Origin: Acidobacteriota bacterium
GTDB taxonomy: Bacteria > Acidobacteriota > Terriglobia > Bryobacterales > Bryobacteraceae
Reading direction: 5' to 3'
NCBI GenBank assembly: GCA_025350695.1
Contig: JANXXI010000389.1
Coordinates: forward strand, 1-44,638
Length of the DNA stretch: 44,638 nt
Part shown: positions 1 to 7,255 of the stretch, in pieces
Numbering within the stretch: the stretch's first letter is position 1
Layout: every line of letters starts with the position of its first letter
Notes under the pieces: model-generated
Told to the model about the DNA's origin: nothing
The model's database searches: none
What the model saw: only the letters and a program-made list of their open reading frames with translations
Position numbers and translations under genes: made by a program

Positions 1-898
1 TCACAAGTACCTTTTCGGCATATTTGTGGAGAATGCGAACCTGGGAATTGGTGAGCGCCGTTCCGCAAGTGGCCACGGCTTCCTTTATCCCCGCGGCATA
101 GGCTCCGATAACGTCCATGTAGCCCTCCACCAATACCGCCCGTCCCGTATTACGGGCGGCTTGCCGAGCCCTATGCAGACTGTAAAGAGTGCGGCTTTTG
201 TCGTATAACCTTGTAGCCGGCGAGTTCATATACTTTGGCTCTTCCCCTGCCTGCAATGCCCGTCCCCCAAAACCAATCACTTTCCCCGATTCGTTCTGAA
301 TGGGAAACATCAGCCGGCCCCGAAAGCGATCATAAAAGGAGCCGTCATCGCGCCGCAGCACCAACCCCGATTCCACCATCTGTTCGGGCGTGAATCCTTG
401 CTGTTGTAAAATGTGTGTGATGCTCGAGCCGTTCCGGTCAGACAGGCCGAGGCTAAATTCAGCGGCCAACTCGGCGGTGACTCCGCGCTTCTTCAAATAG
501 TTGCGGGCCTCCACTCCTTGCTCCGAATAAAGCTGTTTGCGGAAATATTCCACCGCCAAATCCTGCGCAGAAAACAGGCTGGCCCGCAGCTTCGATTCCG
601 GGTCGTTGTAATCGCTCCGTTTTGGCATGGGGATGCCGTTACGTTCCGCAAGTTGCGTCAATGCTTCGTAGAAGGGGATGTTGTCGATCTCCATTACGAA
701 CTTGATTACGTCGCCGCCTTTGCCGCAGCCAAAGCATTTGAAATACTGCTGCGAGGCGTGGACGTTGAATGACGGAGTCTTTTCGTTGTGGAACGGACAC
801 AGGCCCTTAAAGCTTTGCCCAAGCTTGCGCAAGCGCACAACTTCGCCGATAACTTTCACGATGTCGACTTGCGATTTCAGCTGTTCAACGAAGTCCAT
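1..898 (-). CDS. dnaG: DNA primase DnaG, N-terminal part (runs off the window)
   Basis: Primase makes the RNA primers for DNA replication. Reading leftwards from ATG at 898, the frame stays open to the window edge (about 299 residues), so the C-terminal part is missing. The N-terminal CHC2 zinc domain is clear: Cys34 and His37 in CPFH, then Cys55 and Cys58 in CFGCGKGGD. The RNA polymerase-like domain follows, with FGGRAL near residue 218 and the first acidic Toprim motif VEGYMD near residue 263. These are the standard order and spacing of DnaG. The start is chosen because the preceding 17 bases, ending in a GAAAG purine run, are repeated exactly in front of the small paralogue at 955-1236. 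That paralogue lies 56 bases upstream on the same strand. Identification is very secure. Confidence 0.97.
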   Translation of the reverse strand, partial: MDFVEQLKSQVDIVKVIGEVVRLRKLGQSFKGLCPFHNEKTPSFNVHASQQYFKCFGCGKGGDVIKFVMEIDNIPFYEALTQLAERNGIPMPKRSDYNDPESKLRASLFSAQDLAVEYFRKQLYSEQGVEARNYLKKRGVTAELAAEFSLGLSDRNGSSITHILQQQGFTPEQMVESGLVLRRDDGSFYDRFRGRLMFPIQNESGKVIGFGGRALQAGEEPKYMNSPATRLYDKSRTLYSLHRARQAARNTGRAVLVEGYMDVIGAYAAGIKEAVATCGTALTNSQVRILHKYAEKVLV

Positions 899-908
899 GG
901 GCGGGTTA

Positions 909-925
909 CTTTCAGTGTAGAGCTT
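909..925 (-). repeat. 17-bp direct repeat in the dnaG leader (copy 1)
   Basis: On the minus strand this reads aagctctacactgaaag and is identical to 1249-1265. Each copy lies 10 to 13 bases before the ATG of a primase-like gene, so the duplication that produced the small CHC2 gene seems to have carried the leader with it. It includes a purine-rich ribosome-binding-like stretch and a TACACT hexamer that might act as a weak -10 element (inference). Confidence 0.7.
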
Positions 926-954
926 TTGGTCCCCGCCAAATAAGGAATCAGCGA

Positions 955-1236
955 CTATTCCGGCTTGGTGCGTCCCTTGCGTGCGGCTAACTTGGTTACC
1001 GCTTCCTCGAAGGGAATTTTGTCTACCTGCATTACAAACTGGATGACGTCGCCGCCTTTTCCGCAACTGGGGCATTTGAAATATTGCAGCGCGGAGTTGA
1101 CGTTTAAGGCCTCGATTTTTCCCCCATGGAAGGGGCAGACACCCTTGTATGTTTGCCCGAACTTGCGCAGAGGTGTCACCTCGCCGATGACTTCGACGAT
1201 GTCAGTCTTCGATTTTACTTGGTCGGAAAAGTCCAT
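955..1236 (-). CDS. Stand-alone CHC2 zinc-domain protein, paralogue of the DnaG N-terminus
   Basis: This complete 93-residue ORF matches the first 88 residues of the neighbouring DnaG without gaps; by hand count 55 of 88 positions are identical. All four zinc ligands are kept at the same positions (Cys34, His37, Cys55, Cys58; motifs CPFH and CPSCGKGGD). The conserved stretch after the histidine, NEKTPSF in the neighbour, has become GGKIEAL. It stops after the zinc domain with a short basic tail (ARKGRTKPE) and has no polymerase or Toprim domain. In DnaG this domain binds template DNA and helps choose initiation sites, so DNA binding is plausible for the short form, but its role is unknown. 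It lies 56 bases upstream of dnaG and may be co-transcribed. The ORF is intact and well diverged, which argues against a fresh pseudogene. Confidence 0.85.
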   Translation of the reverse strand: MDFSDQVKSKTDIVEVIGEVTPLRKFGQTYKGVCPFHGGKIEALNVNSALQYFKCPSCGKGGDVIQFVMQVDKIPFEEAVTKLAARKGRTKPE

Positions 1237-1248
1237 GGTGTAACCTCG

Positions 1249-1265
1249 CTTTCAGTGTAGAGCTT
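1249..1265 (-). repeat. 17-bp direct repeat in the leader of the CHC2 gene (copy 2)
   Basis: Exact copy of 909-925, ending 12 bases before the ATG at 1236. It marks the upstream limit of the visible tandem duplication of the dnaG start region. Confidence 0.7.
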
Positions 1266-1281
1266 CGCGCAGGTTGCCATT

Positions 1282-1310
1282 TTGACGGAAACGAGTTCCA
1301 CTAGAAGAAT
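1282..1310 (+). promoter_or_regulatory. Candidate sigma-70-type promoter for the DinB-like gene
   Basis: TTGACG at 1282-1287 and AAGAAT at 1305-1310 are separated by exactly 17 bases, in the divergent gap between the CHC2 gene and the secreted DinB-like gene. The predicted transcript would start about 30 bases before the ATG at 1346. The -35 box is good and the -10 box is mediocre. Confidence 0.4.
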
Positions 1311-1345
1311 GAGGCTATGCCTCCACAACATTTATCAGGAGACTT

Positions 1346-1867
1346 ATGAAAAAACTCGTGATCACATTGCTTTGCTTCGCGCCAATATTCGCCCAGGCGC
1401 CGGACTTCACCACCAACTCTTCCTCGGCCCGTAGTTTGCAGGGTAACGTGCGGAGCGTGATCATGCGCTCGGCGGAAAAGATGGACGCGGAAAATTACTC
1501 GTTCAAACCAACACCTGAGGTCCGTTCCTTCGGCCAAATTATTGGCCATATAGCCGATGCCCAATATATGTTCTGCGCCCCCGTGCTCGGTGAAAAGAAG
1601 GCTCCCGCTCCTGGCGTGGAAAAGAGCAAGACCACCAAAGCCGACTTGATAGTAGCCTTGAAGACAGCGTTCGACTATTGTGATCAGGCCTATAAAGCAG
1701 TCACCGAACCTAACGCCGGCGAAAAGGTTTCCTTCTTCGGCGGAGACCGCACCAATCTCAGCGTGCTGTCCTTTAACACCATGCACCTCTACGAGCACTA
1801 CGGCAACCTGGTGACCTACATGCGTCTCAAAGGTGTCGTTCCCCCATCGAGCGAGCCCCGCAAGTAA
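1346..1867 (+). CDS. Secreted DinB-family protein
   Basis: 173 residues with a clear signal peptide (MKKLVITLLCFAPIFAQA). The rest looks like the DinB/YfiT four-helix bundle: a long first helix with Met-Arg-Ser-Ala-Glu-Lys, the typical 'SFKPTPEVRSFGQIIGHIADAQ' region split over residues about 51-72, and a late His in MHLYEHYGNL. DinB-fold proteins often bind a divalent metal through three histidines and act as thiol-dependent transferases, although most are uncharacterised. Secreted copies are frequent in soil Acidobacteriota (family knowledge). A CAGGAG ribosome binding site lies 6 bases before the ATG. The exact activity is unknown. Confidence 0.8.
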   Translation: MKKLVITLLCFAPIFAQAPDFTTNSSSARSLQGNVRSVIMRSAEKMDAENYSFKPTPEVRSFGQIIGHIADAQYMFCAPVLGEKKAPAPGVEKSKTTKADLIVALKTAFDYCDQAYKAVTEPNAGEKVSFFGGDRTNLSVLSFNTMHLYEHYGNLVTYMRLKGVVPPSSEPRK

Positions 1868-1888
1868 GTTATTAAAATTATGCAACTC

Positions 1889-1923
1889 ATCCTCCTGCTT
1901 CGTGTTTTCAGAAGCAGGAGGAT
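1889..1923 (+). promoter_or_regulatory. Perfect 13-bp hairpin that encloses a Shine-Dalgarno site
   Basis: Bases 1889-1901 and 1911-1923 are exact reverse complements around a 9-base loop. The right arm holds AGGAGG (1916-1921), 8 bases before the ATG of the gene at 1930, so the ideal ribosome binding site is fully paired in the hairpin. No T-run follows, so it is a poor intrinsic terminator. It may control translation (thermosensor-like, protein-bound or opened by an antisense RNA) or stabilise the mRNA; this is inference. Confidence 0.6.
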
Positions 1924-1929
1924 ATTGAA

Positions 1930-2325
1930 ATGATCCTGAAGTTTCTAACCAAGTCCGCAGCTGTACTGGCGCTGAGCGGCATGATGTTTGCGGGTTCGAT
2001 TGATGGCCGGTGGAAGCTGGAGCCGTTAGAAGGACAAGCGAAGAAATCAGCCAAGGGCAAGTCCCACACAGCCACTCTTGACCTCAAGAGCTCCGGCAAT
2101 CAACTGGAAGGCACCCTCAGCGCCGGCAAGAAACGCAATGCAACGATCGAAAAAGGGACCGTCGAGGGCAATAACTTTTCGTTTGTCACCAAGACCACGA
2201 CCAAGAAGGGAGAACGGATCCAATATTGGAAGGGTACTGTGGAAGGCGACCAACTAAAAGTGACTCATAGCGCCAAAGAAGGCGCCAAGCGTGGCCAGTC
2301 GCTAATCGCAAAACGCGCCGCCTAA
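1930..2325 (+). CDS. Small secreted beta-rich protein of unknown function
   Basis: 131 residues. A signal peptide (residues about 1-22, ending SGMMFAGS) is followed by alternating strands with a lipocalin/avidin-like rhythm: GRWKLE, SHTATLDLKSSGNQLEGTL, ATIEKGTVEGNNFSFVTKT and KGTVEGDQLKVTHSA. Many small acidobacterial secreted proteins share this 'G.W.......G..L.G......I..G...G..FSF' pattern, but no function is established. The protein is very basic (about 23 Lys). Its ribosome binding site is buried in the hairpin at 1889-1923. Its stop overlaps that of the convergent xylulokinase gene by 4 bases. Confidence 0.75.
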   Translation: MILKFLTKSAAVLALSGMMFAGSIDGRWKLEPLEGQAKKSAKGKSHTATLDLKSSGNQLEGTLSAGKKRNATIEKGTVEGNNFSFVTKTTTKKGERIQYWKGTVEGDQLKVTHSAKEGAKRGQSLIAKRAA

Positions 2326-3809
2326 AGGGATCCGTAAACCGGCCTTAGCGCCGGATAGATGGATTGGTAAACTTTGTGACTCTTGGCGTAGCGCTGTGAA
2401 TCCGCTTCCACCGGCTTTGTTGTGGAAATCTCGCGGATCGTTACCTCGCATGCTTCCGTTACCGTGCCGAAATGGCCGGTTCCAACCGTAGCCAGCAGCG
2501 CTGCGCCGTAAGCTGATCCCTCTTGAGTTTCCAGCGTCACCACTTTCTTATGGAACACATCGGCGAACATTTGCCGCCAGAAGGCGCTCTTCGCCCCTCC
2601 GCCGGAGACCCGCACGTTCTCCACTGTAGTTCCTAATCCCTCAATGATCTCCAGGCCATCCATCTGGGAATAGGCCACACCTTCCAGCACCGAGCGGATC
2701 ATGTGGGCGCGAGTATGCTTAGCCGTCAAACCAACCCACGCCGCACGAGCCGTCGAGTCTAAATGCGGTGTTCGTTCCCCCATCAGGTAAGGGAGCCAGT
2801 ATAGTCCTTCAGAGCCCGCGGGTGCAGTCGCAGCTTCTGCCGTCATGGCGTCGTAATCCGTTCCGGGCATTAGTTGATTCCGCATCCATTGCAAGCTAAG
2901 GCCAGCGCCTTGCGTCACGCCCATTACATGCCACTTGCCATCCACCGCATGGCAGAACGTGTGGACCCGACCTTTGGGATCGTACGCAGGCTGTTCCATG
3001 TGCCCGAATACCACGCCCGAAGTGCCGATAGTGCAGGAGACAATCCCGGCACGGACAATCCCGTTGCCCACGGCGCTTGCCGCCTGGTCACCGCCTCCGC
3101 CAACCACCGGAGTGCCGACGGCAAGCCCGGTAGCCGCGGCGACTTCCTTCGTGACGAATCCCGTAATTCGGCTCGATTCATAACTCTTCGGCAGCATCGA
3201 TTTGTCCACGCCAACGATGCTTGCCAGTTCGTACGACCAGTCGCGCTTCACCACGTCAAACAGCGCGGTGCCCGATGCGTCGGAAACTTCAGTTGCGAAC
3301 TCCCCAGTCAGCTTGTAGCGGATATAATCTTTGGGCAATAGCATCATCCGGCCCCGCTCGTAATTGGCCGGTTCGTTGTCCCGCACCCACAGCAGCTTAG
3401 GTAGAGTGAAGCCGGTCAGCACAGGGTTCGCCGTGCACGCCAGGACAGTGGCCGGCGTCGCCTTCGCATTGATCCAGTCCACCTGCGCCTGACTCCGCTG
3501 GTCGCACCAAATTAGCGACGGCCGGATCACTCTTCCGTTTTCATCCAGTAGAACCAGTCCATGCATCTGGCCAGAAAGCCCTATGCCCTTTATTTCGTTT
3601 GAATTGACTTGAGATTTCTTAAGCACCTGTTGAACTGCATGCTGCGAGGCCGACCACCAATCGTTCGGATCCTGTTCCGCCCACAGCGGCTGCTCCATCG
3701 CCATGTCCTTATGAGGAGATGTGACCGCCGAGACAATGTGTCCTTTTTCGTCGATCAACAGCGCTCTACTGCCGCCGGTACCGATATCAATGCCAAGCCA
3801 ATATGCCAT
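2322..3809 (-). CDS. xylB: Xylulokinase (FGGY carbohydrate kinase)
   Basis: 495 residues; it phosphorylates D-xylulose to xylulose 5-phosphate, feeding the pentose phosphate pathway. N-terminal phosphate-binding motif YWLGIDIGTGGSRALLID, then GIGLSGQMHGLVLLD near residue 80, the central GGGGDQAASAVGNG motif near residue 255, and the C-terminal FGGY-type signature VRVSGGGAKSAFWRQM near residue 420. Length is normal for the family. The frame can be extended upstream to 3872, but that would cover the end of the ROK gene. ATG at 3809 has AGGA at a good distance and begins at the conserved motif. It lies 22 bases after the ROK kinase gene on the same strand, so the two probably form a sugar-kinase operon. 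Another FGGY substrate cannot be excluded. Confidence 0.9.
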   Translation of the reverse strand: MAYWLGIDIGTGGSRALLIDEKGHIVSAVTSPHKDMAMEQPLWAEQDPNDWWSASQHAVQQVLKKSQVNSNEIKGIGLSGQMHGLVLLDENGRVIRPSLIWCDQRSQAQVDWINAKATPATVLACTANPVLTGFTLPKLLWVRDNEPANYERGRMMLLPKDYIRYKLTGEFATEVSDASGTALFDVVKRDWSYELASIVGVDKSMLPKSYESSRITGFVTKEVAAATGLAVGTPVVGGGGDQAASAVGNGIVRAGIVSCTIGTSGVVFGHMEQPAYDPKGRVHTFCHAVDGKWHVMGVTQGAGLSLQWMRNQLMPGTDYDAMTAEAATAPAGSEGLYWLPYLMGERTPHLDSTARAAWVGLTAKHTRAHMIRSVLEGVAYSQMDGLEIIEGLGTTVENVRVSGGGAKSAFWRQMFADVFHKKVVTLETQEGSAYGAALLATVGTGHFGTVTEACEVTIREISTTKPVEADSQRYAKSHKVYQSIYPALRPVYGSL

Positions 3810-3831
3810 GAGTTTGATGTCCTGAATTAAG

Positions 3832-4755
3832 TTAAAGCTTCTGCGATAGGAAAGGTAGGTAAGCTGCTCCAATTAAACCAGCCTGGTTCCCCAACGTTGC
3901 CCGCTCCACTCGAGTCTGAGTATTCCGGAATGTAAAGCTTCTTTTTCGGATTTCCTCCAGCATGGGCGGGGCAAACATGTCCCAAGCCGGGAGCATTCCA
4001 CCACTCAAGAGATACAGCGGATAGTTAAAAATGTTAATTAGATTTGCAATTCCAACACCCAGAGCCCAGCCCATTTGCCGGAAGATCATCTTGGCCTTCT
4101 CGTCACCATCCACAGCCTTTTCGTAAACCTGCAAACTGGTCAGATGAACCCCCACGCTCATCAAGTCAGACATGGCCTCAACGGCGGTCGCCGAGGCGAT
4201 CTTTTCGAGACATCCATAATTTCCGCATCCGCAAGGATTGCCGCTCGGGTCAATGGTGATGTGACCCAATTCGGCGGCCATTCCCACCTCGCCATGCAAC
4301 ACGCGGCCGTCTGAAATAATGCCACCACCGATGCCAGTACCAAGCGTCAGCAGAACCAAGTTGTCGACATCTTTGCCGGCGCCCATCCACTTCTCGCCAA
4401 GCGCGGCCGCATTGGCGTCATTCTCCAGAATGATAGGTGCTCCAAGCCGCCGCTCAATTTCATCTCGAAGTGGGAAGTTTTCGAGGACGGGCAGATTGTT
4501 GGAATTGGTCACGTAGCCCTTTTTTATGAGAATGAATCCAGGTACTCCGATTCCAACGCCCGCTAAACGGCTATTGGACCCGATTTTCTGCCTTACCGTA
4601 TTTATTCCGCTGACGATGTCGTCTATAACCTCGTCCCGCCCCCGAGTCATATCGGTTGACTGGGCGTGTTTTTCAAGAATCTTTCCACTGCGGTCAACTG
4701 CGGCTGCCCGTAGATTTGTACCGCCCAAATCCACACCAATCGAATATTCGTCCAT
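3832..4755 (-). CDS. ROK-family sugar kinase (glucokinase-like)
   Basis: 307 residues. ROK signature: N-terminal ATP-phosphate loop SIGVDLGGTNLRAAAVD, sugar-binding region ENDANAAALGEKWMGAG around residue 107, LTLGTGIGGGIISDGRV near residue 137, and the zinc-binding ROK motif GHITIDPSGNPCGCGNYGCL near residue 165 with His and three Cys. There is no N-terminal helix-turn-helix, so it is a kinase rather than a NagC/XylR-type repressor. It most likely phosphorylates glucose or a related hexose. It is the first gene of the unit with xylulokinase. Confidence 0.88.
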   Translation of the reverse strand: MDEYSIGVDLGGTNLRAAAVDRSGKILEKHAQSTDMTRGRDEVIDDIVSGINTVRQKIGSNSRLAGVGIGVPGFILIKKGYVTNSNNLPVLENFPLRDEIERRLGAPIILENDANAAALGEKWMGAGKDVDNLVLLTLGTGIGGGIISDGRVLHGEVGMAAELGHITIDPSGNPCGCGNYGCLEKIASATAVEAMSDLMSVGVHLTSLQVYEKAVDGDEKAKMIFRQMGWALGVGIANLINIFNYPLYLLSGGMLPAWDMFAPPMLEEIRKRSFTFRNTQTRVERATLGNQAGLIGAAYLPFLSQKL

Positions 4756-4812
4756 TCAGTTATGGATCATAGCATGAGAGGATTCCCGGCGGTTTCCCAC
4801 TAAGAAATTGAC

Positions 4813-5730
4813 GTGCGAAAGCGCTACGACCGGAATTTCAAAGTCTCCGGGCAGAAAGATGCCCGTGGGCAGCTGTACATCTTTGCCGGAGTGCCGCTCG
4901 ATGAATCCATCGAAGTGACTCCTGTGGATAAGGATCTTTCCGTCCCCGGATTTCTAGTCGATGATTGTTATCTGGTCAAACGCGTCTCCGGGACCCGGGT
5001 TATGCACCTGGAAGCGGAACTGCGCTGGCACTCGGGGATACCGCGCGACATGGCTCGATATATTCAGGCGCTTGACCTTAAATTGGAACTTCCCGTGGAG
5101 AGTGTATTGGTCCTGTTGACCTCCGTGGGAGCGCCCGACCCCGTGCCTTCGACCCACGAGATTAGACGCGGGGATGGGTTCAACGCGCACATTCGCTTCG
5201 CTGTCCGGAAGCTTTGGGAAATCGAAGCGGCCGAAGTTCTGGAATTGGGTAGACCCAGTCTTTTACCGTGGGTCGCATTGATGAAATCCACAGATCGAGA
5301 GATGAGGCAGTGTGGCCAATTGGTTGCGGATGACAGCGGCTTAGCGGTGCAGTTCTTTACGCTCGGAAAATTAAATCCGCGATATACTGAAGAAGAATTA
5401 CTTGGACTGCTTGGGAGACGCGCCATGTTGCTAAAAGATTCAATCCTTGAACAATCACCATACCTTCAGGCGTTCATGAACAAAGCTCGCGTCCAAGGTA
5501 TCGAGCAGGGAATCGAACGAGGTCTTGAACAAGGGCTCGAACAAGGGCTCGAACAAGGCCGGAAGAATCTCCTAGACGTACTGCTCAAGTTAGTAGATCT
5601 TCGCTTCAACCGAGTGCCCGTACCTGCCCGAGTCAAACGCGCCGATCTTGAGGAACTGAAGGGCTTGGTCGATCAATTGTTTGCCGCTCCCGACAAAGCC
5701 GCCGCGCGCAAAATCCTCAGCGGAAAATAG
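4813..5730 (+). CDS. Rpn/PD-(D/E)XK nuclease-family-like protein with a Glu-Gln-Gly repeat
   Basis: 305 residues from GTG at 4813. The N-terminal two thirds resemble the Rpn/YhgA-like transposase-associated proteins: a short strand with Asp (VDDCYLV), then the core HLEAELRWHSGIPRDMARYI near residue 67, which resembles the family's E-x-Q plus 'RM..Y' active-site region but with E-x-E. The middle holds a conserved GRRAMLLKDSILEQSPYL segment. Residues about 230-249 are five tandem 4-residue units (IEQG, IERG and three LEQG), a feature common in these proteins, and a helical tail follows. Family members act as DNA endonucleases that promote recombination, or are uncharacterised. No ribosome binding site is evident. 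It starts divergently from the kinase operon. Fold assignment is moderate; nuclease activity is not proved. Confidence 0.65.
   Translation: MRKRYDRNFKVSGQKDARGQLYIFAGVPLDESIEVTPVDKDLSVPGFLVDDCYLVKRVSGTRVMHLEAELRWHSGIPRDMARYIQALDLKLELPVESVLVLLTSVGAPDPVPSTHEIRRGDGFNAHIRFAVRKLWEIEAAEVLELGRPSLLPWVALMKSTDREMRQCGQLVADDSGLAVQFFTLGKLNPRYTEEELLGLLGRRAMLLKDSILEQSPYLQAFMNKARVQGIEQGIERGLEQGLEQGLEQGRKNLLDVLLKLVDLRFNRVPVPARVKRADLEELKGLVDQLFAAPDKAAARKILSGK
5500..5559 (+). repeat. Five tandem 12-bp units inside the Rpn-like gene
   Basis: Units start at 5500, 5512, 5524, 5536 and 5548. The last three are nearly identical (CTCGAACAAGGG with one or two changes), while the first two are diverged. Each keeps the reading frame and encodes Ile/Leu-Glu-Gln/Arg-Gly. 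The unit number can probably change by slippage without a frameshift. Confidence 0.85.
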
Positions 5731-5772
5731 AGTCACAGCCACACCTCCTACGGCTCCATGCATAATTAATCC

Positions 5773-6255
5773 ATGGACCTGAAACTAGTCAATCTGGAAA
5801 TTCCGGAAGGCGCCAACATCATCGTTGGTCAAAGCCACTTCATAAAGACGGTTGAGGACATTTACGAAGCCATCGTGAACGCCGTCCCCCAAATGAAGTT
5901 CGGCGTGGCTTTCAACGAAGCTTCCGGCCCATGCCTCACCCGGTTTGATGGCAACGATTCCGCCCTAATGGCCGCCTCTGTCCGAAACGCCACTGCCATC
6001 GCCGCCGGCCACACTTTCGTAGTCCTAATGAGAGACGGCTTCCCGATCAACGTGCTTGGCCGAATCAAGGACGTCCCCGAGGTTGCCAATATTCTCTGTG
6101 CTACCGCCAACCCAGTCCAAGTCATCGTCGCCGAATCCGAGCAGGGTCGCGGCATCGTCGGCGTAATCGACGGCTCTGCTCCCAAAGGCGTTGAAACTCC
6201 CGACGACCAAGACGCACGCCACAGCTTCCTCCGCAAGATCGGGTACAAACGATGA
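5773..6255 (+). CDS. Adenosine-specific kinase family protein
   Basis: 160 residues, the normal length of the small family called adenosine-specific kinase (DUF355; characterised from Pyrobaculum). Recognisable stretches: IIVGQSHFIKTVEDIYEAIV near residue 16, KFGVAFNEASGPCLTRFDGND near 42 (shown here over its key residues), the strand HTFVVLMRDGFPINVLGRIK near 80, and a late G.GIVGVIDGSAP.GVE. These match the family pattern well. It begins a tightly packed run: its stop overlaps the next gene's ATG (ATGA). The link between a nucleoside kinase and the downstream epimerase and aldolase is not obvious. Confidence 0.85.
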   Translation: MDLKLVNLEIPEGANIIVGQSHFIKTVEDIYEAIVNAVPQMKFGVAFNEASGPCLTRFDGNDSALMAASVRNATAIAAGHTFVVLMRDGFPINVLGRIKDVPEVANILCATANPVQVIVAESEQGRGIVGVIDGSAPKGVETPDDQDARHSFLRKIGYKR

Positions 6256-7253
6256 TCGGCTCTGTTGAACAGCTCGAAGAAATGTTGTCCCGCCCAAGCG
6301 ACGAGGACTTATCCGCACTTAAGGCTCTCGATGGGGACCTCCTCATTCTAGGCGCCGGTGGCAAAATGGGACCCACGCTTACTATGCGCGCAGCTAGAGC
6401 CGGGAAGCGAACCATTGCCGTTTCCCGCTGGAGCGACGTGGCCGCAAAGAGGCGCTTAGAAGCCGCCGGAGTCGAAGTGTTAACCGCCGATCTTCTCGAC
6501 CGCAAACAACTTGCCGCCCTGCCCGACGCCCCCAATGTTCTTTTTATGAGCGGCCGCAAGTTTGGCTCAGCCGCCGACCCGTCGCTCACCTGGGCGATGA
6601 ACGTTTATCTCCCCGCTCTAATCGCCGAACGTTGGAGTTCCTCAAGAATAGTCGCCTTCTCCAGCGGTAACGTCTATCCTCTCCGCCCAATCGCCGAAGG
6701 CGGCGCTCGCGAAGATACACCCATGGATCCGCTCGGCGAGTACGCGCAAACAGGCAGGGGCCGCGAGCGCATCTTCGAATATTTCGCACGCACTCACAAC
6801 GTCCGCACCGCGCTTTTGCGACTCAACTACGCCATCGATCTTCGCTACGGAGTCCTGCTCGACATTGGCGCAAAGGTCTTTGAACGAAAGATGGTGGACG
6901 TTTCCATGGGTGCCGTCAATATCATCTGGCAGGGCGACGCCAATTCAGTGGCTCTACGAATGTTCCCCTTCGCGACGTCCCCGGCAACCATCCTCAATCT
7001 CACGGGCCCCGAAACAATTTCCGTCCGAGCAATCGCCCATCGCTTCGCCGAACACTTCGGAGTAAAACCCCAGTTCACTGGCCAGGAAGCTCCAACAGCG
7101 CTGCTCAACGATGCCAGCAAATGCCACCGCATCTTCGGCTACCCGTCGGTCACTCCCGACGAAATGATTGAGTGGGTGGCCAAGTGGATCGGCATGGCAG
7201 GACACACCTATAACAAACCTACAGGCTTCCAGGTTCGCGACGGGGCGTTCTAA
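6252..7253 (+). CDS. NAD-dependent epimerase/dehydratase-like protein with an altered catalytic motif
   Basis: 333 residues, extended short-chain dehydrogenase (SDR) fold. The Rossmann glycine motif ILGAGGKMGPTL is near residue 32, the strand VLTADLLD near 75 and the SFSSGNVYPL-like segment at about 134-141. The usual YxxxK pair is replaced: Tyr164 is followed by Ala-Gln-Thr-Gly, so Gly168 stands where the catalytic Lys is expected. The C-terminal substrate half includes a typical LNLTGPETISVRAIAHRFAE stretch. It may be a non-catalytic dinucleotide binder or use a different general base. It overlaps the preceding kinase gene (ATGA) and lies 2 bases before the DapA-like gene, so it probably works with them on one small-molecule pathway of unknown substrate. 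Confidence 0.8.
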   Translation: MIGSVEQLEEMLSRPSDEDLSALKALDGDLLILGAGGKMGPTLTMRAARAGKRTIAVSRWSDVAAKRRLEAAGVEVLTADLLDRKQLAALPDAPNVLFMSGRKFGSAADPSLTWAMNVYLPALIAERWSSSRIVAFSSGNVYPLRPIAEGGAREDTPMDPLGEYAQTGRGRERIFEYFARTHNVRTALLRLNYAIDLRYGVLLDIGAKVFERKMVDVSMGAVNIIWQGDANSVALRMFPFATSPATILNLTGPETISVRAIAHRFAEHFGVKPQFTGQEAPTALLNDASKCHRIFGYPSVTPDEMIEWVAKWIGMAGHTYNKPTGFQVRDGAF

Positions 7254-7255
7254 TC

